Part shown: in pieces, positions 57,707-64,000 of the stretch
How the letters are laid out: each line of letters opens with the position of its first letter
Numbering within the stretch: the stretch's first letter is position 1
Origin: JADLBR01 sp964651705
GTDB taxonomy: Bacteria > Verrucomicrobiota > Verrucomicrobiia > JADLBR01
DNA length: 64,000 bases
Assembly: GCA_964651705.1 (NCBI GenBank)
Contig: CAZYWZ010000001.1
Coordinates: 66,656-130,655 of the forward strand
Reading direction: 5' to 3'
The notes under the pieces: model-generated
What the model was told of the DNA's origin: nothing
Seen by the model: only the letters and a program-made list of their open reading frames with translations
Database searches by the model: none
Program-made: the position numbers and the translations under genes

Positions 57707-60700
57707 TCACCTGACCTCGATGGGGATGCTCTCCGAATGGCTGTTGAACTCGGGGGCGTACATGCACTGGATCGAGGCGACGCCGGTGGGATACTTCCCC
57801 CGCAACTGGACGCGGGTGGAGTACTCGAACACGTAGGTGCCCTTGGGGAGATAATCGATGAAGAAGTGGCTGGCGGTGTCGCGGGTGGACTCGTAGTAGG
57901 CGAGGCCGTCCTGGAACCGGTAGCCGGAGAGGACGTTGACCGGCTCGGTGCCGCTGCCGCGATGGTCTTTCAGGTGGACGTATTCCATGTCGCGATCGGT
58001 GCGCAGCTCGATGCGCACCACCAACTCGTCGCCGACGAGCACCGGGCCGCGCACGGGTTCCAGCGTGGGCCCCTGGGGGGTGTTGTGTTTCGTGAAGAGG
58101 GCCTTCTTCAATTTCAGCGGGGTGCCCTCGTGCGGGGTGACCTTCGACATGTCCTCGAGGTATTGCCAGTGGACGCTGCCCCAGGCGACGCCCTCGTCGA
58201 CCTTCCTGACGGTGATCTCGCCCATCTGGGGTCGGATCTCGCCGGGGCCGAAGCGGCGCTCGTAGAAGCCGGTGCCCGCCTCGACGGCGGGGGCGCCGTC
58301 GGCGGGGCGCTCGGGCGTGATCGCGCCGCCGCCGAGCGACAGCTCCACCAGCTTGTCCGATGCGAGGATGTCCTTGCCGCGTAGGAGCAGGGCGTACACG
58401 GCGTCGGCAGTGGCCTTCGTGGTCTTCCAGTCCTGCGTCTGTTTCTGTTTCAGCAGCCAGACGCGGCATCCCTCGACCGCCGAGGCGTCGCCGGCGACCT
58501 CGTCGAAGGCCTCGATCATCAGCGCCTGGGTCTCGATGGGGGCGCGGTACCACCACCAGCTCAACTCCGTCTCGCGCCAGAACATGCCCAGCTCCTCGCC
58601 CGTGACGGCGCGTTCCTTCAGCGATGCCATGATGGCGCGCGCGGCCCCGCGGTTGGGGTCGCCGCCGAAGCGGTGCAGGGCGATCGCGAGATGCCCTTGG
58701 CTCTGGCGGTGGCCTACTTCGAGCCAGAGTTTCCGGCCCTGGCCCAGGAAGAAATCGACCGCCGCGCGCGCGGCATCACCGATGGGCCGATCCTTGAGGA
58801 AGAAGCTTCGCCCGTAGAGGCACAGGGCGTCGATGGAGGATAAGACGTACTTCTCTGGCTCCTTGGCCTTGAGGATCTCGCGGTGGCGTTCGGCCATCCA
58901 GAGGTCGAGTCTTTCCAGCGACTGCAGTGCGGGCCCCGCGTCCACGTCGGCGCCGAGGTGGCGCAGGCGCCCGAATCCCGTCGTGATATAGAGGGTGATG
59001 TAATCGTTGCCCCGCCCGCCGGGAAACCACGGCCACGAGCCATCGTCCAACTGCGCGTCGGCCAACTTCTGCATCGCGCGTTCGGACTCGGCGTCGAGGC
59101 GGTTCGCGTCGAAGAGGACGCCGACGTTCTTCCGTGCCTCGCCCTCGCGGTTGGCCTGCCGGAGCCACGGGGTCTCCTCGATCACGACGGCCTTGAGGTC
59201 CTGATTCTTCTCCAGTGGGCTATCGAGGGCGGCCGTCCCTTTCCATTGGTCGAAGATGCGGCGGATCTTCGGATCGGCATTCGCGATGTGGCGGGCGATG
59301 GCGTTGGCGTACAGCCGGTTGAAAACTTGCTCGCTGCATTCGTGGGGGAACTCCATCAGGTAGGGCAGCGCCATCACGGCATACCACGAGGGGTTTGACA
59401 CCATCTGCACCGCGAGGTTCTGGTGCTTGAGGGAATCGGACTGTCCCGAGGCGAGGAGCTTCTCGAAGCGGAAGTCCTTCGTCGCCGGCCCGCGGATCGG
59501 CAGCGGGAGGGATTCGGTGACCAGGATGCGTCGGGGCAGGACGGGCAGGAAGCCCTCCTCGCCATCGCTGACCTTGTCCGTGGCGCCGACGGCCCTGTAG
59601 GCGAGGAAGCCGGAGCCATCGGGAACCCGGATGCGCCAGCCGTAGCTGCGGGATTCGTTGCCGGGCACGTCGAAATCGATCTCGGGCGCCGCGTTGGCCA
59701 GCGCCGCGTCGGCGGGTTCCTCGGTGCGCGCGTCGCGGAACGAGAGCCGCACCTTGCCGCGCTGCGCTTCGGTGGTGCGATTCGTCACCTTGACGGTGAA
59801 CTCCACCTCGTCGCCCTCGCGAAGGAAACGCGGCGGGTTGGGTTGCACCATCAGGTCTTTCGCGGTCACCGCGTGATCCTCCAGGTAGCCGGAGCGGCAC
59901 TGCCGGTCGTGCGCGAACGCCATGAGCTTCCAACGCGTTAGCGCCTCCGGCATCGTGAACGTGATCCGCGCCTCGCCATTTGTCCCCGACATCAGGTGCG
60001 GGAAGAAGAAGGCCGTCTCGTCCAAATTCTTCCGGGCCGTGACCTGATCGAGTTTTGGCCCGGGGGCGGGCGCGGCCCCCTTGTCCCCCGCCGCGGGGGC
60101 GACGTCGGCTTCCTCCTTCATGGCGTCACCCGAGGGCTCGGCCACCGGGGGCGCGGCGCCCTCCGCGAGCATCTCCGCATCGGCGTGCCCGCCCCTCCCC
60201 GGCGCCATCGCGGCGCGCGCCATCATCGGGCGCAGGAAGCGGAATCCCCAGAGATGTTGCGTCAGCGCCTCGGGGAAGTTGCGGTAGCGCCAATCCACGG
60301 ATGAGCGGGGGCGGTGCCAGTTGCCGGCGACGTGGTCCAGGGTCTCGATGGAATTGGCGAAGCTCGCGGGGGCGAGCGACAGATCCCGATAGAAGACGTC
60401 AAAGCGGCCGGGCCAGGCGTGGGGGAGGAATTGGTCCAGCGATTCGTCGTATAGCGCGGCGACGAGTTCCGCGACCGCGCGCTCGCCCTCGCCGGGTTGC
60501 TCGCCCTTCCCATCCTTCCGTGGGCCGGAGACGACGAGCGTCCAGGTCTCCTTCTGTCCGGGCAAGAGCTTCGAGGTGAAGTGCTCCCAACGAAGGTTCA
60601 GCGCCTTGTTGGCCCAGGGGACATCGATGCGCCGGGATTCCAGATAGGCGCGATTCTCCCGGACCTGGGTGACGTGCAGATGGAACCCGCCGCGCAGGGA

Positions 60701-63700
60701 TTCGGTGACCGGGTGCCGCACCAATTGCTGGGTGCGCCCGGGTTGCGTCCAATGGCGATCGATGATCTTCCCGCGATGCTCGATCTCGACGAGGGCGCGG
60801 CCCTCGTCGTACCCCGTTCCCCAGAGGGCGACGAACTCGTCGCCCGGTTGGACCGTCCATTTCTTCGCCGCCAGGAGGTGCGGGATCTTCGCCGTCAGCC
60901 GATCGGCGTCGGGCCGCAGGACGTGGAGCGGGAGTTGGGCGGTCACCTTCTTGCCGAAGGCATCCTCGCTCTCGAGGATCGCGCGGTAGAGCCCCGCTCC
61001 CAGTTCGAGTTCCAGGGTGGCCTTGCCTTTCGCGTCGGTCGAGAATGGCGATTGCGCGGCGACGTCGGCCAGTTCCCATCCGTTCGGGTCCGTGGGGTCG
61101 GGTCGCGCGCCCTCGTGGGACCAGTGCCGTTCTCGCCCGAGGGGGGCGCGCGGCACGCGCGCCGGCTCCTTGAGTCGGCGCACTGTCACGGTGCCATTGG
61201 CGGCGAGGGGCTCGTCATCCAACGAGCCCGTCGTGACCCGCAGCGCAATGGCCTCGGCCTCGGTCTGCCACGCATCCGCCTCGATGGCCGCCTTCATCGC
61301 GGCGAAGCCGACGTGGATCGCGCGGTCGGCCGATCGCGTCTCACCCGCGGGATCCGTCACGTCGGCATAGATCCGGAAGCGGAAGTGCGCCTGGTCCTTT
61401 TCGGCCACCGCCGGGTCGGGCCGCGCCGTGAATTCGATGGCGAAGGCCCCATCGGCGCCGGTCTTCGCCTCGCCGTGGGCGATCTCCTGCGCCTCGCCGC
61501 GATGCGGCGACCAGCCGCCCCAGAACCAGCGCCACCACGGGGGCCAGATCACCTCGCGCACCACGCGCCATTTCAGCGCGGCGCCATCCACCGGCGCGCC
61601 GGTATAGTTTGTCGCCTTGCCGGCGACGGCCACCGTCTCACCCAGCTTGGCCGCCGCCTTCGGCGCGTCGAGCGTCACCTCGAACTTCGGCCTCTTGTAT
61701 TCCTCGACGTTGAAGGCGACGTCCCCCTCGGCCGGGCCGTCGATCCGGATGACCATCTGTCCCGCCACGCGATCCCGGGGCGCGGTGAAGTTCCCGCTGA
61801 AGGCGCCGTAGTCGTTTGTCTTGGCCCGCGCGCGCGCGACCTCCTTGCCGTTTGGATCCTCGAACACGACCGTCACGCCATGATCGGCCGCGGTCAGGTA
61901 CGAATCCTTGCCTTGGTCGACCGAGAGCACGATGCCCTTGTAGTGAATGGATTGGCCCGGACGATAGAGCGCCCGATCGGTGAAGAGGATCGTGCGGAGT
62001 CGCGGGGGCGTCTCCGGCTCGCCCCCCCACCAGTGGTGCTGTCGGCCGGAAGCCAGTTGCGATACCCCGTGGCTTACGAGCATGGCGTAGGCGGTCCCGG
62101 ATTTTTGCGCGAACGAACAGGCGCCGAGGTCGTCGGTCGTGAGGGGGGATTCCTCGCTCGCGCGATCTCCCCTGTCGAAGCGCCAGACCCGCACCGTCGC
62201 GCCGGGCAGGGGCTCGCCGGAGCGGGCGTCCATGACAAGACACTCCATGCGGTCCTGGCGGGCTCGGGTGACCAGCGCGATATCGCCCACCCAGATATCC
62301 GCCATCGAAACCTGATTGTCCCTCTCCCCGAAGCGCGGCTCATGGCTCGCGATGAGGATGTAATACCCGGGCTTCAGGCCCGCGGGTGCCGCCAGTTCCT
62401 CGACGCGCTCCTTGAAGTCGGGCGTCGCGGGCAGGTCGGCGGACCACTCCAACGCGGGCTTTGCCCTCATGATCCGCGCCCGGTTCTCGTCCCGGAATAG
62501 GACCCGCGCCTCTTGCGACGGGTCCCACTCCCATGGCACCGCGCGGAACCAGACCTTCGTCACGTTCTTATATCGCGCCCGGATCCCGGCGTCCGGCCCG
62601 TTCCAGACGCGCTCGGTGGTGATCTGCGATGACTTGGCCTCGATGTCGGCGATGAGATTCTGGCACATCTTGCCGCCGGCGCTGTCGGGGAACGCCTCGC
62701 GCCCGCGCGAGGCGATCTGGTGCGCCGCGACGACATCGTCCTCCGAGCGAAGTTGCGCGGCCCAGCGATGCCACGCCATCGCGGAGAGCTCGTGCCCGGC
62801 GGCCCTTGCGGCGAAGGATTCCAGCGCGGCCTTATAGCGCGCGCCCTTCGCCTCGCCGGCGGCGGCGTTGTGGCCCCAGGTCAGGCGCGCGAGATCGGCG
62901 TCGAGGAAGGCGCTCCGGTCGGTATCCTTGATGTGGAACCTCAGCAGTTCCTGGTACAGGCGGATCGCCTTCAGCGCGGGAGAATCGGCGTCGGCGGTCT
63001 GCGGTTCCCAGGCGAGGAAGGTCTCGGGCGCCTCGAAGATCGGGCTCTCGGCGGAGATCGAAAATGCCTCCTGTGGTCTCGCGGCCGCCTGCTCGCCGGA
63101 GCCATAGAAGGCCAGCGCCTGGTGCGCCACAAAGTCATAGAGGGTAGGGCGGTAGGCGTCGGGCACCGTGCCCGCCGCCAGGATATCTCCAAAATCGCCC
63201 ACGGGCGTCCGCCGCAGCGCCTCTCTCCCCTCCAGCGCCGCGGCAAAATGCCGGTCGATCTCCGCGAAGACGCGGGGCAGATCCCAGGTCGAGAAATCCT
63301 CCCCCGGCGCCTCGCCGGTCCGCGTGCGCTCCATGAAGCGCCAGCGATTCTCCCGGAAGTAATGCCAGTACCACAGCGCCTCGATCGTCTGTAAGAGCGG
63401 CCTGATCTCGGGCGGGGCCTTGGCGACCTGGGCGGCGATGAGGCGGATCTTCTCCTCGGGCTTGTTGCCCTGGATGTTGCCCTCGAGGACGATCTTTCGG
63501 GCGATCGCGTGCGCCGCCTCGCCGTAGGCCCTGTCGGCCAGGGCGGCCTGGATCAGCGGGTCGATGTATTTGATGGCGGTCTGCGGCAGGCCCTGGCCCT
63601 CTGCCGCGGCCACCTGCTTCCACAATTCCGCCCGGGACATCTGCGCCTCCTCAGCCCGCGCAAGCCAGCACGCCGATAGCAGCCATGCCGTCATTCCAAG

Positions 63701-63712
63701 GATGTGACGCAT
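57707..63712 (-). CDS. thioester alpha-2-macroglobulin-like protein
   Basis: 2001 residues from the ATG at 63712 (AAAGGGG upstream). Signal peptide MRHILGMTAWLLSACWLARA; the Cys may be a lipoprotein site, but the lipobox is not clean. A helical N-terminal region (residues 25-390) precedes repeated macroglobulin domains: LFTDRALYRPGQSIHYKGI near residue 590, then NGEARITFTMPEALTRWKLMAFAHD near 1250. The thioester motif is CSEQ at Cys1459 in EFPHECSEQVFNRLY. The complement-like helical barrel and C-terminal receptor-like domain follow. These proteins trap proteases in the periplasm. No penicillin-binding PbpC partner is present. Confidence 0.92.
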   Translation of the reverse strand: MRHILGMTAWLLSACWLARAEEAQMSRAELWKQVAAAEGQGLPQTAIKYIDPLIQAALADRAYGEAAHAIARKIVLEGNIQGNKPEEKIRLIAAQVAKAPPEIRPLLQTIEALWYWHYFRENRWRFMERTRTGEAPGEDFSTWDLPRVFAEIDRHFAAALEGREALRRTPVGDFGDILAAGTVPDAYRPTLYDFVAHQALAFYGSGEQAAARPQEAFSISAESPIFEAPETFLAWEPQTADADSPALKAIRLYQELLRFHIKDTDRSAFLDADLARLTWGHNAAAGEAKGARYKAALESFAARAAGHELSAMAWHRWAAQLRSEDDVVAAHQIASRGREAFPDSAGGKMCQNLIADIEAKSSQITTERVWNGPDAGIRARYKNVTKVWFRAVPWEWDPSQEARVLFRDENRARIMRAKPALEWSADLPATPDFKERVEELAAPAGLKPGYYILIASHEPRFGERDNQVSMADIWVGDIALVTRARQDRMECLVMDARSGEPLPGATVRVWRFDRGDRASEESPLTTDDLGACSFAQKSGTAYAMLVSHGVSQLASGRQHHWWGGEPETPPRLRTILFTDRALYRPGQSIHYKGIVLSVDQGKDSYLTAADHGVTVVFEDPNGKEVARARAKTNDYGAFSGNFTAPRDRVAGQMVIRIDGPAEGDVAFNVEEYKRPKFEVTLDAPKAAAKLGETVAVAGKATNYTGAPVDGAALKWRVVREVIWPPWWRWFWGGWSPHRGEAQEIAHGEAKTGADGAFAIEFTARPDPAVAEKDQAHFRFRIYADVTDPAGETRSADRAIHVGFAAMKAAIEADAWQTEAEAIALRVTTGSLDDEPLAANGTVTVRRLKEPARVPRAPLGRERHWSHEGARPDPTDPNGWELADVAAQSPFSTDAKGKATLELELGAGLYRAILESEDAFGKKVTAQLPLHVLRPDADRLTAKIPHLLAAKKWTVQPGDEFVALWGTGYDEGRALVEIEHRGKIIDRHWTQPGRTQQLVRHPVTESLRGGFHLHVTQVRENRAYLESRRIDVPWANKALNLRWEHFTSKLLPGQKETWTLVVSGPRKDGKGEQPGEGERAVAELVAALYDESLDQFLPHAWPGRFDVFYRDLSLAPASFANSIETLDHVAGNWHRPRSSVDWRYRNFPEALTQHLWGFRFLRPMMARAAMAPGRGGHADAEMLAEGAAPPVAEPSGDAMKEEADVAPAAGDKGAAPAPGPKLDQVTARKNLDETAFFFPHLMSGTNGEARITFTMPEALTRWKLMAFAHDRQCRSGYLEDHAVTAKDLMVQPNPPRFLREGDEVEFTVKVTNRTTEAQRGKVRLSFRDARTEEPADAALANAAPEIDFDVPGNESRSYGWRIRVPDGSGFLAYRAVGATDKVSDGEEGFLPVLPRRILVTESLPLPIRGPATKDFRFEKLLASGQSDSLKHQNLAVQMVSNPSWYAVMALPYLMEFPHECSEQVFNRLYANAIARHIANADPKIRRIFDQWKGTAALDSPLEKNQDLKAVVIEETPWLRQANREGEARKNVGVLFDANRLDAESERAMQKLADAQLDDGSWPWFPGGRGNDYITLYITTGFGRLRHLGADVDAGPALQSLERLDLWMAERHREILKAKEPEKYVLSSIDALCLYGRSFFLKDRPIGDAARAAVDFFLGQGRKLWLEVGHRQSQGHLAIALHRFGGDPNRGAARAIMASLKERAVTGEELGMFWRETELSWWWYRAPIETQALMIEAFDEVAGDASAVEGCRVWLLKQKQTQDWKTTKATADAVYALLLRGKDILASDKLVELSLGGGAITPERPADGAPAVEAGTGFYERRFGPGEIRPQMGEITVRKVDEGVAWGSVHWQYLEDMSKVTPHEGTPLKLKKALFTKHNTPQGPTLEPVRGPVLVGDELVVRIELRTDRDMEYVHLKDHRGSGTEPVNVLSGYRFQDGLAYYESTRDTASHFFIDYLPKGTYVFEYSTRVQLRGKYPTGVASIQCMYAPEFNSHSESIPIEVR

Positions 63713-63884
63713 ACGAACCCCTTTCTGGCCCACCGGGATGGGACATGCCCTAATCTCCGTGCCCGCTCCAAGCGGGTCAAGCGCCCAATCCACTCCGCCT
63801 TGGCGCAACGGCCCATCCCTGAGTCAACGGCGCGGGCCCGTCCTATATTACGAAAAAATCGCGGTTCCGTCACGGCCTCCGGCG

Positions 63885-64000
63885 CAGGAAAAGCGGACGC
63901 CCGCCCGGCGGTGGGCATTCGAGGCACCAGCGGGGGTGAAAATTTGCGTCCCACCGGGCCCCCGCCGAAGGGCGAAGGCCCTTCGCTACCGCCGGCGCTC
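63885..64000 (-). repeat. hairpin repeat module D type, inverted
   Basis: On the minus strand from the window end: GCCGGCGGTAGCGAAGGG, loop, CCCTTCGGCGG, then AAATTTTCACCCCCGC. It matches 1185-1227 in inverse orientation and carries the ATTTTCACCCC right frame of modules B and C. The region 63713-63884 shows no gene. Confidence 0.7.

Noticed and set aside
60497..62500. 667-codon forward open frame
   Set aside because: Antisense to the alpha-2-macroglobulin, with no recognisable motif or ribosome site.
57707..63712. PbpC-linked defence pair
   Set aside because: No penicillin-binding protein gene lies in the window.
1..64000. tRNA or rRNA genes
   Set aside because: No cloverleaf or rRNA-like segment was recognised by eye; a covariance-model search would be needed to exclude them fully.

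Overview
The window is GC-rich and densely coded. It looks like a chromosome segment from the PVC superphylum, most likely Verrucomicrobiota or a close relative. The reasons are the many exported Tat-signal proteins (Gfo/Idh/MocA dehydrogenases, FAD-dependent oxidoreductases, glycosidase-like enzymes), DUF1080-type proteins, a very large thioester alpha-2-macroglobulin, a REP-associated tyrosine transposase (RAYT), and many short intergenic hairpin repeats. This assignment rests on remembered family distributions, not on a marker gene. No rRNA, tRNA, CRISPR array or phage region was recognised.

Layout. 0-6 kb: a GT2 glycosyltransferase, a 1258-residue secreted fibronectin-III protein with a possible C25-like core, and a TerB/DUF697-like protein. 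6-11 kb: an exported Gfo/Idh/MocA dehydrogenase with a DUF1080 hydrolase, an AraC/PAS regulator, and a divergent exported FAD oxidoreductase. 10.8-15 kb: a Phd/PIN toxin-antitoxin pair, a DUF6259-like glycosidase candidate, and a nucleotidyltransferase with a small partner. 15.3-16.4 kb: a RAYT bounded by REP-like inverted repeats. 16.5-40 kb: a long same-strand run of exported carbohydrate enzymes (GH-A/GH42-like, two FAD oxidoreductases, two parallel beta-helix proteins, GH29 fucosidase, cellulase-like protein, two GH2 enzymes, a TraB/GumN protein, an exported pyruvyltransferase-like protein, a PHP-type metallohydrolase). Several of these share a nearly identical N-terminal leader. 40-43 kb: three more PIN toxin-antitoxin pairs among REP-derived repeats, including a 246-bp direct duplication. 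43.2-43.8 kb: a broken sigma-factor chimera. 43.8-49.8 kb: a second saccharide set (DUF1080-like, GH88/105-like, exported Gfo/Idh/MocA, lipoprotein esterase, LamG-like protein). 50-57.2 kb: a possible biosynthetic locus (Mur ligase with a C-terminal four-cysteine motif, GT-B glycosyltransferase, asparagine-synthase-like amidotransferase, two divergent ATP-grasp proteins). 57.4-63.7 kb: DUF2061 and the 2001-residue alpha-2-macroglobulin.

Working together, the 6-11, 16-40 and 43-49 kb regions would strip and oxidise a fucose- and uronate-containing polysaccharide outside the cytoplasm. No TonB/SusCD pair, sulfatase or sugar transporter is present, so uptake must be encoded elsewhere. The 50-57 kb genes look instead like assembly of an amide-linked, glycosylated small molecule or envelope polymer.

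The most unusual signals are two families of short repeats. One is REP/RAYT-related: its ends are repeatedly bordered by tandem duplications of locus-specific flanking DNA. The other is a modular hairpin family with a constant outer frame, interchangeable stems and compensatory base changes; its copies provide the stop codons of neighbouring genes.
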